64,000 nt of DNA from Paraburkholderia aspalathi (GTDB taxonomy: Bacteria; Pseudomonadota; Gammaproteobacteria; Burkholderiales; Burkholderiaceae): positions 310,001-374,000 of the forward strand of contig NZ_FPBH01000004.1 of NCBI RefSeq assembly GCF_900116445.1, given 5' to 3'. The position numbers were made by a program, and so were the translations under genes. Positions 35,871-45,551 of this stretch are shown here, one piece after another (the first letter of the stretch is position 1; every line of letters starts with the position of its first letter). A model generated the notes under the pieces. It saw only the letters and a list, made by a program, of their open reading frames with translations. It was not told where the DNA came from and ran no database searches.

Positions 35871-38168
35871 ATGGAAGATCTGCAACCCGCTGTCGTCGAT
35901 AGCAACGCCATTGATGAAGACCTGGTGCCCGGCGATCAGTCTCGAGACGTAATCGCGCTGCCGGACTTTATCGCGAACTTTGGCGCAGGCCTGCTGGACG
36001 CCGTCCGCCAGCAGAATCCGTCGATCTATGACGGCCACCGTCCACCACGCTGGGACGCATTGCTCAATGAACTTTCGCGTCCACCATTTCCCGCGCAACG
36101 CGAAGTCGTCCACGCGATTACGACGCTGCTCACGCAGCACGCGCCAGGCGGCGTCATCAATGCAGAAATGGGCACGGGAAAGACCTTGATGGGGATCGGC
36201 GTCGCAGTCCTGCTGCATCACGCCGGTTATCCGCGCACACTGGTCATCGCGCCACCGCACCTCGTCTACAAGTGGCGACGCGAAATCAGAACGACGGTGC
36301 CGGGCGCGCGCGTCTGGATTCTCAACGGCCCCGACACCTTACGCAAGTTGCTTCAGCTGCGTGTCTTGCGTTCGAAGCCGGACGTGCCGGAGTTTTTCAT
36401 TCTCGGTCGCGTGCGCATGCGCATGGGTTTCGACTGGAAGCCGGCCTTTGCCCATCGCGTCGCCACGCTCGACATGGAAACCGACGCCGTCACCCGCGTC
36501 TTTGCCTGCTGCCCCCGCTGCGGCGAATTCGTTTGCGATGAGGACGGCAATCCAATGACGCCCGCCCTGGCGCGGCCAGCACTCAACGAAAAGCGCCGTG
36601 CCTGCAGTTGCGGCGAACGGCTGTGGACCCTCGCGCCGAAAGGCCAGGGCACACGGACAATGCGCGAGCTGGTGAAAGGCGCGCTGTTGCAGATGCCAAC
36701 CGTCGGCGAGAAAACCGCCGAGCGGCTGCTCTCGCGCTTTGGCGAATCGATGCTGGCCGACATGCTGCAGGATAATCTGTACGAGTTCATCAATCTGATG
36801 GACGACAGCGGTGAGCTCGTTTTCTCGGACCGGCAGGCGAAGCGCATGGAACGTGCCCTCGCCCACACTGAAATCTCGTTCGGACAGGGCGGCTATCAGG
36901 CCTCGGAGTTCATCAAACGGTATCTTCCCCAAGGCTACTTCGGCTTGCTGATCGCAGACGAAGGCCACGAATACAAGAACGAAAATTCTGCGCAGGGACA
37001 GGCCATGGGTGTGCTGGCCCGCAAGGCCTCGAAAACGTTGCTGCTCACCGGCACACTGATGGGTGGTTACGCCGACGACCTCTATCACCTGCTCTATCGG
37101 CTGCACCCCGCCATGCTGATCGACGACGGGTTCAATTACAACAGCAACGGCTCAATGGCAGCGGCGACGATGGCCTTCATGCGCGAGCATGGCGTGCTCA
37201 TCGATATTCACAGGCAGGTCGATGAAGGGTCGCACCGCACGGCGAAGGGCGACCGGAAGAGCGTCTCGACGGTGAAGGGACCGGGCTTCGGCCCCAAGGG
37301 CATCATGCGGTACGTCGTGCCCTATACGGCCTTCCTGAAGCTCTCGCAGATAGGCCAGAACGTCTTGCCACCCTACGACGAATCGCTGCTCCCGGTCGCA
37401 ATGACCGACGAAATGGCGGCCGCCTATCGTGCACTCGAATCGACGCTGACGTCGGAACTGCGAGCCGCGTTACGCTGCGGCGACAAGAGTCTGCTCGGTG
37501 TGGTGCTTAATGCGCTACTCGCATGGCCGGAATGCTGCTTTCGGCCCGAACTCGTGCGTCATCCGCGCACGAAGCGCATCCTCGCCAGCGTGCCCGCATT
37601 GCTGCGCGACGATCAGCCGGGTCCCAAGGAAGAAGCGCTGCTGCGACTCGTGCGCAGCGAACTGCTCAATCGCCGTCGCACGCTCGTTTATACGACCTAT
37701 ACGGGTACGCGGGATACGTCGGTGCGACTGAAGAATCTCTTCGATGCGGTCGGTGTCAGGGCATCCGTTCTTCGTGCGAGTGTTGCTGCTGAAAAACGCG
37801 AAGACTGGGTCGCAGACCAGCTCGAGCGCGGCGCCGAGGTCATCATCACCAACCCGGAGCTGGTCAAGACGGGTCTCGATCTGCTCGAATTCCCGACGAT
37901 CGCTTTTCTTCAGTCGGGCTACAACGTCTATACGTTGCAACAGGCGGCACGCCGCAGCTGGCGGATTGGTCAGACGCTCGACGTCACGGTGCGTTTTCTC
38001 GGGTACGAGGGCACCGCCCAGATGCGGTGTCTGAAACTGATGGGGCAGAAGATCGCCGTCTCGCAATCCACTTCCGGTGACATGCCGGAATCCGGTCTCG
38101 ACATCCTGAATCAGGGCGGCGAAAGCATCGAGGTCGCCCTCGCGCGACAGCTGGTGAATCAGGAATAG
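35871..38168 (+). CDS. SNF2-like DNA helicase/translocase with inserted Cys cluster
   Basis: The 765-residue ATPase has helicase motif I AEMGTGKTLMGIG near residue 100 and motif Ia in VIAPPHLVYKW. Motif II is ADEGHEYKN, a DEGH form instead of DEAH, and motif III is TGTLMGG. The second RecA domain carries motif VI-like ARRSWRIGQT, the SNF2 hallmark. Between motifs Ia and II there is a Cys-rich insert (CCPRCGEFVC ... CSCGE), probably a zinc ribbon, and a helix-hairpin-like stretch (VGEKTAERLLSRFG). It may remodel or repair element DNA. The hairpin GCGTCT-TATGG-AGACGC lies just before the start. Confidence 0.8.
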   Translation: MEDLQPAVVDSNAIDEDLVPGDQSRDVIALPDFIANFGAGLLDAVRQQNPSIYDGHRPPRWDALLNELSRPPFPAQREVVHAITTLLTQHAPGGVINAEMGTGKTLMGIGVAVLLHHAGYPRTLVIAPPHLVYKWRREIRTTVPGARVWILNGPDTLRKLLQLRVLRSKPDVPEFFILGRVRMRMGFDWKPAFAHRVATLDMETDAVTRVFACCPRCGEFVCDEDGNPMTPALARPALNEKRRACSCGERLWTLAPKGQGTRTMRELVKGALLQMPTVGEKTAERLLSRFGESMLADMLQDNLYEFINLMDDSGELVFSDRQAKRMERALAHTEISFGQGGYQASEFIKRYLPQGYFGLLIADEGHEYKNENSAQGQAMGVLARKASKTLLLTGTLMGGYADDLYHLLYRLHPAMLIDDGFNYNSNGSMAAATMAFMREHGVLIDIHRQVDEGSHRTAKGDRKSVSTVKGPGFGPKGIMRYVVPYTAFLKLSQIGQNVLPPYDESLLPVAMTDEMAAAYRALESTLTSELRAALRCGDKSLLGVVLNALLAWPECCFRPELVRHPRTKRILASVPALLRDDQPGPKEEALLRLVRSELLNRRRTLVYTTYTGTRDTSVRLKNLFDAVGVRASVLRASVAAEKREDWVADQLERGAEVIITNPELVKTGLDLLEFPTIAFLQSGYNVYTLQQAARRSWRIGQTLDVTVRFLGYEGTAQMRCLKLMGQKIAVSQSTSGDMPESGLDILNQGGESIEVALARQLVNQE

Positions 38169-38287
38169 CCTCGCTCATAACTCATCTACCTGAACCCCTG
38201 CACTGCAGACGGCGGAGCTGATAGTCCCTGCGCCATTCAGCAACCACTCAGCTTCGCCAATTCCCTAAACTTCTGGAGGTATGCAGC

Positions 38288-38653
38288 ATGATCCTGTTTC
38301 CTGCTTCAGAACTGCGCCCGGTCCTCGTCGAAGCCCGCACGCTTGCCTGCCGGGTCATCCTGGTCAAGGACCACGGCGTCTACATGATGTCGGAGAAATC
38401 CAGCCCGTCGCGTGTTACGTCGCGAAACGGCGAATCCCGCCTCATTGCATATGCCGTTGGTTGCAGTCCCGAAACGGTGCCATTCGATGAATGGTGGAGC
38501 CTCGCATGTACCGAATTCGGCGGAGACGACTTTGCCGAATATTTCGATCACGACGCCGCCATTTTCGACCGTGTTATTGACGACGGCTGGAGCCTGGAAA
38601 TTCGCGCAGACGAACATCACCTCTATCTTGATGTAGTCCTACGCGATGCCTGA
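38288..38653 (+). CDS. DUF3085-family ICE protein
   Basis: The 121-residue protein matches the DUF3085 pattern as I remember it: VILVKDHGVYMMSE, then RLIAYAVGCSPE and a Trp pair with GGDDFAEYF. It follows the helicase gene after about 120 bases, a common order in ICE blocks. It is followed by a good terminator. Function unknown. Confidence 0.7.
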   Translation: MILFPASELRPVLVEARTLACRVILVKDHGVYMMSEKSSPSRVTSRNGESRLIAYAVGCSPETVPFDEWWSLACTEFGGDDFAEYFDHDAAIFDRVIDDGWSLEIRADEHHLYLDVVLRDA

Positions 38654-38693
38654 CGGCCTTCAGACACGAGGAATCAACAGGCGTCGTCCTGAA

Positions 38694-38727
38694 GCCCCTG
38701 TTCTCGCAAACGAACAGGGGCATTTTC
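38694..38727 (+). terminator. Intrinsic terminator after the DUF3085 gene
   Basis: A perfect 10-bp stem, GCCCCTGTTC with GAACAGGGGC, has an 8-base loop and is followed by ATTTTC. It lies about 40 bases after the stop codon. Confidence 0.65.
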
Positions 38728-38909
38728 ATCCCATCCGATCAACCTGCGCCTCCGCTTCCCGCCGTCTGGAATATCGACGAGCAATTGCTTCAACAACAAA
38801 ATGGCCACCGCATATCGTTGGTTCGATCGGCCCGACGGGTCAACAGCGCGATTCCACTTGCGAGGAGTCCTCCTGCTGCGGGGGGATTCCGGGTTACCGC
38901 GGGCTGCTG

Positions 38910-40175
38910 ATGATGCAAAACACCGAATTTTCTGCTTCGCCCCAAGCTGCACCCACAGGACGTCAACACCCGTCGCGCGTGGCCCACACGCTTCTTGCGG
39001 CAGGGATTGGAACGGCGGTCGCACTGACTGCCTGGTATCCCGGGCACTACGCAATCGCGCTGCTGGCGTTGCCGGCCGCCTGGTCGAGGTTGCGCAGCCA
39101 GCTCGCTGCCTTCATGCTTTGGGCCAGTTATTATCTTGCCGGCGCACGCGACATCCCGATGGTATGTGCCCGGTTCTTCGGGGGCTACGACGAGCTCACG
39201 CGGCCGACCGCGCTCGCGCTTGGCGTGGTGCTGTGGGTGCTTCAGGCCATCGTGCTTGCGTCGCCCTGGGTCCTTCTCAAACCCGGTCGCTCGCTTTACG
39301 ATCGCAGTCCCGTCTGGCGCGTGGTGGTCGCGACATTGGTCGTCACTGTTCCGCCGGTCGGCATCATCGGGTGGCTATCGCCGCTCCACGTGGCGAGCAT
39401 GCTTTATCCTGGATGGCGATGGGTTGGCATGGGCCTGGGCATGGCTGCGCTGTGCGCCGCCGCCATGCCGCGAGCGTGGCCCTGGACGCGGGTCACGTGG
39501 ACGGCACTTGTATGCCTTTCTGTCTGCGCACATTGGCAGTTCGTCTCTGCGGCACCGCCTGCCGGATGGATCGCGGTCGACACAGCACTCGGTCGCTTTG
39601 ACCAGTCCAGCTACACACCGCTCTACGAACGCAACGTGCGGCTTCAGGCAATAGCCCGGCGTGCGTTCGCAGCAGGGAACATCGTCGTGATCCTCCCGGA
39701 AGAAATCGCCGGTTTGTGGCGCACTTCGACGGCGCTCTGGTGGCGTGCCGATATCCAACGCATGCGCGCCACGGGCCAGACACTCGTGATCGGGATGGAC
39801 GTCGCCGTGAAGACCGTGCCGTTCCGGTACACCGACACCGCGATCATCACTGGTGCGGGGCATGGCCGTGTCAATAGCCGGCAACCTGTACCGCTCGCGC
39901 TATGGCGCCCGGGAGGAGCAACCAGTGCCGTCCCAGGGAGTCTCGCGCAACCGTATCCCGTTATCGCCGGTAAGCGCGCGGCGATATCACTCTGCTACGA
40001 GGATCTGCTGTGGTGGCCGCACTGGCGCACATTAGTTGAAAAGCCGGATGTCGTTATCAGCCAGTCGAACGGCTGGTTCGACGGCGACCTTGCGCTGTCG
40101 CGCATCCAGCAACAGGGGATCGTGTCGGTGGCGCGTCTGGCGGGTGCCCCGCTGTTACGCGCCACGAACAGGTAA
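38910..40175 (+). CDS. traB: TraB-like conjugal protein (membrane nitrilase-fold)
   Basis: The product resembles TraB of rhizobial and IncP-type plasmids: several N-terminal membrane helices (about residues 27-180) followed by a carbon-nitrogen hydrolase-like domain. The catalytic Glu would be in VVILPEEIAGLW and the Cys in AISLCYEDLLWWPHW. The same architecture is used by apolipoprotein N-acyltransferase. It may process or acylate an envelope protein needed for transfer. I start at the paired ATG codons 38910/38913; the frame is open further upstream through the terminator. Confidence 0.75.
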   Translation: MMQNTEFSASPQAAPTGRQHPSRVAHTLLAAGIGTAVALTAWYPGHYAIALLALPAAWSRLRSQLAAFMLWASYYLAGARDIPMVCARFFGGYDELTRPTALALGVVLWVLQAIVLASPWVLLKPGRSLYDRSPVWRVVVATLVVTVPPVGIIGWLSPLHVASMLYPGWRWVGMGLGMAALCAAAMPRAWPWTRVTWTALVCLSVCAHWQFVSAAPPAGWIAVDTALGRFDQSSYTPLYERNVRLQAIARRAFAAGNIVVILPEEIAGLWRTSTALWWRADIQRMRATGQTLVIGMDVAVKTVPFRYTDTAIITGAGHGRVNSRQPVPLALWRPGGATSAVPGSLAQPYPVIAGKRAAISLCYEDLLWWPHWRTLVEKPDVVISQSNGWFDGDLALSRIQQQGIVSVARLAGAPLLRATNR

Positions 40176-40184
40176 CCGGGCTGC

Positions 40185-40466
40185 TTACCTGCTTCCGTTG
40201 ACCGCGTCCTTGAACGCCTTGCCAGCGGTGAACTTCACGGTGTTTGCCGCAGCGATGCTGATTTCCTCGCCCGTCGCCGGATTGCGGCCCGTACGCGCGG
40301 CGCGCTTGCCCTGACTGAACGAGCCAAACCCGACCAGTTGCACCGTCTCTCCCCTGACCACGGCTTTCGTGATTGCGCTGACGACGGCATCGATTGCCTC
40401 ACCCGTGATGGACTTGCTCGAGCCCGTAGCCGACGCAACCGCATCAATCAGTTCCTGCTTGTTCAT
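40185..40466 (-). CDS. hup: HU-type nucleoid protein
   Basis: This 93-residue DNA-bending protein matches HU throughout: [39 protein letters not shown], and [12 protein letters not shown]. It converges with traB. A small inverted repeat (CAGGTAA/TTACCTG, about 40169-40193) lies between their ends and could stop transcription from both sides. The start is ATG 40466. A HU gene carried on a mobile element usually tempers the cost of new DNA; that is inference. Confidence 0.9.
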   Translation of the reverse strand: MNKQELIDAVASATGSSKSITGEAIDAVVSAITKAVVRGETVQLVGFGSFSQGKRAARTGRNPATGEEISIAAANTVKFTAGKAFKDAVNGSR

Positions 40467-40849
40467 TACCTTCTTCCTCTTCGTGGAATGACATCCCTGG
40501 TGGCTTCCCATACGCTGGGTACCTTGCCGGTAGCGTCCGAGATACGGATTGCGTACCCTATCGCGAAGACGGCACGCACGCAAGTCCGTCCGGGCGCCAT
40601 AGCACAATGGGCGCGTCGCCGCGGTATCGATCGCGCCGCGCAAGTTTCAAATCAGTGAGTTCGGTTCCACGACAAAGGGACAGCGATCCCGGGTATCAGC
40701 GGATGCGCCCATCCTCGCATGGTCGGCTCCCAGCGTCTTACGGGTATTCCTCCGGTTCATTTATTCCGGGCGTCGCCAGGGTCTTGAAAACCAACAAGCA
40801 GTCGCCATATTGGCTTTCCGATCACCTGGTCTGCCGGACGGCACCTCAC
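40467..40849. other. Gap upstream of the HU gene
   Basis: These 383 bases should hold the HU promoter (minus strand) and that of the small plus-strand gene. I see no gene, RNA or strong repeat here. Confidence 0.3.
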
Positions 40850-41041
40850 ATGGATTACCAAGTCAGCTACGAGCACAGCCTGAGAACCGATCCCGACGCG
40901 TTCATCGTACGGGTGCCATCGCAGCGCGTGGAAGGCATCCCAGACAATCTTCTCCGGGATCTCCTGCCCGATTACATTACCGAGCTCATCCTCCAGCGCT
41001 CACCAGCAATCGGAAAGATTCGAAACCTTCGAATTCTTTGA
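40850..41041 (+). CDS. Small hypothetical protein
   Basis: This 63-residue reading frame (MDYQVSYEHSLRTDPDAFIV, ending IGKIRNLRIL) has normal composition and a plausible DLLPDYITELIL helix. I do not recognise it. Upstream sequence in the same frame does not look coding. Moderate to low support. Confidence 0.4.
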   Translation: MDYQVSYEHSLRTDPDAFIVRVPSQRVEGIPDNLLRDLLPDYITELILQRSPAIGKIRNLRIL

Positions 41042-41131
41042 CAATCAGGCTCATCCGGCCGGTAGGTATGGACCGCCGCACGCGCAGGCTGTCTCAACCG
41101 TCGCCAGCTGCACCAAATATTGACCAATCAA

Positions 41132-41593
41132 ATGAGTCGGAAGTCTTCCTCGCGTTCTCGGCCGCCGCTGGGCAAAAGCATGCTGTTGCCGCTTCCGCTT
41201 GCCCGGATCCGGTCACTTTCACTCGAACATCATCTCGCACTGGAAGCCATCACCAGCGGCCACGGGAACGTCGATTTGCTGGTATGCCTGCTCAAAGCCG
41301 TCTATACAGCCTGGTATCTTCGGGAGGAAATGCCCGCAAGCGCCGGCAGCCGACCCTTCCAGCACGCGGAGGCCGCGCTTGAACGATGTATCGCCAGGGC
41401 CGAGCGTGGCGAAGCCTGGGAGATGCTTGATGCGGATAAGAGCGCAATTGAAAAAGTTTTGTTACTTCATGACAAACAGCTCGCGACGGTGCCCGCTCAT
41501 CGCTTTCTGATGGCGCTCGATTCGCTTAACCACCTTGCCGTTGGGGGACTGAAATCACCGATCCCGCCATTGACGTGCTCCGACCAACATTAG
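41132..41593 (+). CDS. Hypothetical Burkholderiales helical protein
   Basis: The 153-residue protein has a basic N-terminus (MSRKSSSRSRPPLGKS). A mostly helical core follows (SLSLEHHLALEAITSGHGNVDLLVCLLKAVY, then AALERCIARAERGEAWEML and LLLHDKQLATVPAHRFL). I have seen similar proteins on Burkholderia plasmids, without known function. I chose ATG 41132 over the TTG at 41120. Confidence 0.55.
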   Translation: MSRKSSSRSRPPLGKSMLLPLPLARIRSLSLEHHLALEAITSGHGNVDLLVCLLKAVYTAWYLREEMPASAGSRPFQHAEAALERCIARAERGEAWEMLDADKSAIEKVLLLHDKQLATVPAHRFLMALDSLNHLAVGGLKSPIPPLTCSDQH

Positions 41594-42774
41594 GCTGAAC
41601 GAACCTCTCCGCCGAGGTTTGCCCGGAGACTTGCTGCAGGTGGTCCTTGTTGGATGATGCCTTAGCCCGGTCATTGAGCGGACTACCGTAAGCGATACCG
41701 AGGATTCCTCCCGCCTGTTCCCGGTATTCGGCGGGCCACATTGGAACATCAACATCACCCTCGAATAATCTTGAAGGCCGCCCTTTTCAAAGCACCATTC
41801 AAGACAACATCGTTAGTTTTACTGAGTTAATGCATGACCCTGGCGGCAACACGCGGAGCCACCATCATCCTCCGAATTTGTGATATCAGGCATAGCTTTA
41901 CGACGTAATCCGTCTCCGATCCAATTGCTTCGGAGCCTAAAGTAGACATTACGGCCATGCTGTCGAGACTTTGATGGTTTTAAGGCATTGAAACGCCCGG
42001 CGGTTAAATGATCGCTCCGGCTCCCGAAAAAGCTCACCTTCAATAGAAACGCGTCGGCGGTCGGCGTGTGCGCGCGCCCGAGATTACGCGAAGGCGCAGC
42101 GCAGACTTCAGTGGCGAAAGCGCAGCACCACCTTGTCAGCACGCTTCAGGTGCTCTGCTGCCCCTATCGCACGTGACGACGTGGGCGACGTGCCACAACA
42201 ACCAGGTATTTTGTTGCGCCCAGATCGGCTGCCAACAACGATCCGCGAATCCTCGACATGATCACCGCTGCCGGCCGAGGTCGTCGATGATCGGCTGGAA
42301 ATCGAACAGGTATGCCCTCCGTTCAGATCCACCTATCCGAATGTTGCTGGCAGTGGCTGACGCAGCATTCGAATTGTCCCCAGGGATTGGCGTCTCGAGA
42401 GACGACATCTACGATCCACCGGAACGACCAACTGCTGACGTGCCACTCGTCGGTCGACGCGGGCCGGAACAATATCGGGGCGACGATCAGATCACCTTCA
42501 GTCGGGCATTCGCGTCATGGCTGAGGAACGCATGCGCTGTTTCAACGCATCGTCGCAATTGAAGTGTCGACACCGCACACGACGCCAGTTCGAGTACCGG
42601 GGGCTGAACTTCATCGCGAAATCCGATGGCTGCGGCCCGTTTACGCGATACCCAAGCTGGCGGACAGCCGGTACCTCCGTTATTGTGGATGTCCAGCATC
42701 GACGCCTCTCGACGGCAATACGGCTCACGCCGGTTGAAGCCGCCAATGGCTAGCCCTATCTGAAAGAGATCCCT
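41594..42774. other. 1.2-kb stretch without a recognised gene
   Basis: Only short frames are present on either strand, none with motifs I know. The base composition is lower in GC and more even than in the neighbouring genes, which suggests decayed sequence. It marks the border between the conjugation/ICE genes and the catabolic island and presumably contains the promoter of the gene at 42775. Confidence 0.4.
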
Positions 42775-43647
42775 ATGAGCAAAGCAAGACAGCTTCGAGA
42801 TCGCATGGCCGAAAGCGGCCTGGTACATATCATGGCAGCACATAGTCCGCTCTCGGCCATTCTGGCTGAGGAAGCCGGTTTCGATGGACTCTGGGCATCC
42901 GGCTTCGAGCTTTCCGCGCTGTACGGTCTGCCGGATATGAGTCTGATTTCCATGACGCAGCATCTCGAAATGCTGCGCGCGATCGCTGGCCGATCTTCGC
43001 TGCCGATCGTAGCCGATATCGATACCGGCTACGGCAACGCCTTGAATGTCATTCATGCGACCCGCGAGTACGAAAAAGCAGGCACCGCAGCCGTCGTGAT
43101 CGAGGACAAGACCTTCCCGAAGGTAACTAGCCTTGCCGCTGATGGCCGCCAGGAACTGCTGCAAACCGAGGAATTTCAGGGCAAGATCGAAGCCGCCGTC
43201 TCCACCCGCAGCGATCCGGATTTCCTGGTCATCGCCCGTACGGAAGCGCTTATTGCAGGCCAGGGTGAGGCGAAGGCGCTGACTCGTGCCATGGCCTATG
43301 CCGAGGCCGGCGCTGACATGATCCTGATCCATTCGAAAAAGAAAGACCCTGCCGAGATCGAGAGCTTCTCGCGGGCATGGAAGGGACCGGTTCCCCTGAC
43401 CATCGTCCCGAATGCCTATCCAGACCTTGACGCCACCCGCATTCGCGCGCTCGGCAACATCAAGATGACCATCTACGGCAACTATGGTATCCGTGCCGCG
43501 ACGACCTCGATGCAGGACACGTTCCGGCGAATCATTGCCGATGGCGGTGTGCAGAACGTCCACAAGGACATCGTGCCGGTGGAGGAAATCTTCCGCCTCC
43601 AGAAGATGGATCAGGTCAAGGCCGACGAAAAGCGGTTCCTGAGATAG
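42775..43647 (+). CDS. Phosphonopyruvate hydrolase-like enzyme (PEP mutase/isocitrate lyase family)
   Basis: This probably cleaves the C-P bond of 3-phosphonopyruvate to pyruvate and phosphate. The 290-residue TIM barrel has the Mg-binding ADIDTGYGN (Asp 81 and 83) and the gating loop EDKTFPK at 110-116. It then reads TSLAADGRQELLQTEEFQGK, which resembles the Variovorax hydrolase PphA/PalA more than PEP mutases as I remember them. SPLSAILAEEAGFDGLWASGFELSA is also typical. PEP mutase or another lyase of the superfamily cannot be excluded. It heads the catabolic island. Confidence 0.8.
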   Translation: MSKARQLRDRMAESGLVHIMAAHSPLSAILAEEAGFDGLWASGFELSALYGLPDMSLISMTQHLEMLRAIAGRSSLPIVADIDTGYGNALNVIHATREYEKAGTAAVVIEDKTFPKVTSLAADGRQELLQTEEFQGKIEAAVSTRSDPDFLVIARTEALIAGQGEAKALTRAMAYAEAGADMILIHSKKKDPAEIESFSRAWKGPVPLTIVPNAYPDLDATRIRALGNIKMTIYGNYGIRAATTSMQDTFRRIIADGGVQNVHKDIVPVEEIFRLQKMDQVKADEKRFLR

Positions 43648-43878
43648 GGGATGCCACGCGGCTGACACCCGTTGCCAATAGCGTGCCTGCCGCCTTCGCA
43701 CCCCTGCCCTGCGGACTGAATGCTTTTCTCAGACCCAAAACATAACCGTTCGGTGGAGCGCTCCGCTCTCGGTTATCTTATCTACCGCGCCGGCTATGCG
43801 CGCAGCTTTGGCATGGCTGACGCTCATTAACAAACTTAAGCAAGATAACACGTGGTGCTGCGATCCCAGGACGAAGAA

Positions 43879-44079
43879 ATGGATAAACTCCGACAGTCAG
43901 AAACGAATCCGGTGAATGACGACGCCGAGATCGCGGTTTTTCTCGCTCGTCTCGGTTTGTATGGCGCGTGGGAGAAAAGCCCCGACCGTTGGCGGGAGGC
44001 TTACCAGTTCGGCCGCATGCATGCGGAGCGGCTGGACTCGCGGCCGTCCACCATCGACGAACTCATGTGGGGAAAGTAA
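43879..44079 (+). CDS. Small protein coupled to an amidase
   Basis: This 66-residue acidic protein (DDAEIAVFLARLGLYGAWEK; FGRMHAERLDSRPSTIDELMWGK) has its TAA stop overlapping the ATG of the amidase gene, so the two are translationally coupled. Its position recalls the AtzG-like partners of AtzE-type amidases, but the sequence does not clearly match them. An AGGA-like site lies upstream of ATG 43879; the frame can also start at 43852. Confidence 0.6.
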   Translation: MDKLRQSETNPVNDDAEIAVFLARLGLYGAWEKSPDRWREAYQFGRMHAERLDSRPSTIDELMWGK

Positions 44080-45467
44080 TGAGCGCGCGACCAGACGAGT
44101 TGGCATTCATGCCGATGACTGCTGTTCGAGATGCAATCGCAAATGGGGACCTATGTCCCCTGAATTACGTGGATCATCTTCTTGCTCGGATCGAGGAGCT
44201 AGACCAGTCGATCCACTCGTTCGTAGCCTGTGACGCCGACCGTGCTCGAGACCGAGCACGGTATCTGCGAGATATGCGTAAGCGTTCCGACGGACATTCG
44301 TCAATCGGGCAACTGTTTGGCGTTCCGTATGCCGTCAAGGATATCATTGATGTGAAAGGATACCCGACCACAGCACAGTCGCGGATTATGCCCGCAGGGC
44401 CAGCTTTTACCAACGCGCCCGTGATCGATAGGCTGGACGCCTCCGGCGGCGTTTGTCTCGGCAAACTCGCCTTGTACGAATTTGCGATAGCTGGTAGTCC
44501 GACGTTTGATCTCCCCTGGCTCCCGGCCAGAAACCCGTGGAATCTGAATTATATGGCTGGCGGTTCATCGAGCGGGTCCGGCGCGGCTCTTGCTGCAGGA
44601 CTCGTTCCACTCACCATCGGAACCGACACGGGCGGCTCAATTCGCAGTCCTTCAATGATGAACGGAGTTGTTGGTCTAAAACCCACGCATGGAAGTCTCG
44701 ACATGAGTGGCGTGTTCCCGCTTGCGCCATCGATGGACACGGTCGGCCCGATGGCCAGATCTGTTACGGATGTATTCGAAGCGTTTAGCGCCATGACGGA
44801 CATGAGCGCAAAAGGCGAGGATCGCATTCCAGAAAGGTTCACCCTGGGCATAGTGCGCCATTTCCACGAAACGGATCTTCCGTGTGACATATCGGTTTCT
44901 CATGCGATAGAAAAATGCGTTGCCGTTGCCAACTCAGCGGGTTGGGCTATCAATGATATCAACCTGTCGCCGTTACGCAGTTTCGAGTCTGCGGGTAGGG
45001 TTACGATGATCGCTGAAGCGTTCGCGATTCATAAGGGGTGGCTCTTGGAGAAGCCCGACCTTTACGGCGTGAATGCGGCAGAGTTTCTGATGAGCGGCGC
45101 GTTCATTTCATCGGAAGAGTACCTGCGTGCTCAAAACATCCGCCGCCGTTTGACGCAGGAGATTGAAGATGCGCTTGAACAGCATGACGCCCTGCTAACG
45201 GCCGTAAGTACAATTCCACCTTGCCGGATAGACGATCCGGACGCAATGCAGCGATTGGCCGCGGCATCAGTGCGCATACCCGCCAACGTAACGGGACATC
45301 CGGCTGTGGCTATACCGACCGGATTATCAGGCGATGGTCTCCCCGTCGGCGTACAGCTTATCGGTCGCAAACACGACGAGCGGAAACTTTTGCGTATCGC
45401 AGCCGACATGGAGCAAATGCTGGGCTTCACCTCAAAGCACCCTTATCCGAACGGAAGACGGCGCTGA
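44079..45467 (+). CDS. Amidase-signature family hydrolase
   Basis: This 462-residue enzyme hydrolyses an amide or carbamoyl bond. The Ser-cisSer-Lys triad is visible: Lys 87 in AVKDIID, the Gly/Ser-rich loop GGSSSGSG at 161-168, and the nucleophile Ser 187 in DTGGSIRS. GLKPTHGSLDMSGVFPL and ANVTGHPAVAIPTGL are typical of GatA/AtzE-like members. The substrate is unknown; the surrounding uptake and C-P genes suggest a small amide or peptide-like compound. Confidence 0.85.
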   Translation: MSARPDELAFMPMTAVRDAIANGDLCPLNYVDHLLARIEELDQSIHSFVACDADRARDRARYLRDMRKRSDGHSSIGQLFGVPYAVKDIIDVKGYPTTAQSRIMPAGPAFTNAPVIDRLDASGGVCLGKLALYEFAIAGSPTFDLPWLPARNPWNLNYMAGGSSSGSGAALAAGLVPLTIGTDTGGSIRSPSMMNGVVGLKPTHGSLDMSGVFPLAPSMDTVGPMARSVTDVFEAFSAMTDMSAKGEDRIPERFTLGIVRHFHETDLPCDISVSHAIEKCVAVANSAGWAINDINLSPLRSFESAGRVTMIAEAFAIHKGWLLEKPDLYGVNAAEFLMSGAFISSEEYLRAQNIRRRLTQEIEDALEQHDALLTAVSTIPPCRIDDPDAMQRLAAASVRIPANVTGHPAVAIPTGLSGDGLPVGVQLIGRKHDERKLLRIAADMEQMLGFTSKHPYPNGRRR

Positions 45468-45551
45468 CTTCGAATCAAGACGGCAAGAATTGCTATCTCG
45501 ACGTGCTAAGGCCGAGCGGATTGTAAACCTGCGCGCATGATGATCTGAGCC

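Noticed and set aside
42613..42627. ATCG-N7-CGAT upstream of the phosphonopyruvate hydrolase gene
   Set aside because: Attractive position, but there is no tail similarity and it is at chance level; kept out of the operator set.
42487..43701. 404-codon minus-strand frame opposite the phosphonopyruvate hydrolase gene
   Set aside because: It is a GC-rich shadow; the plus-strand protein has clear family motifs and the minus-strand translation has none.
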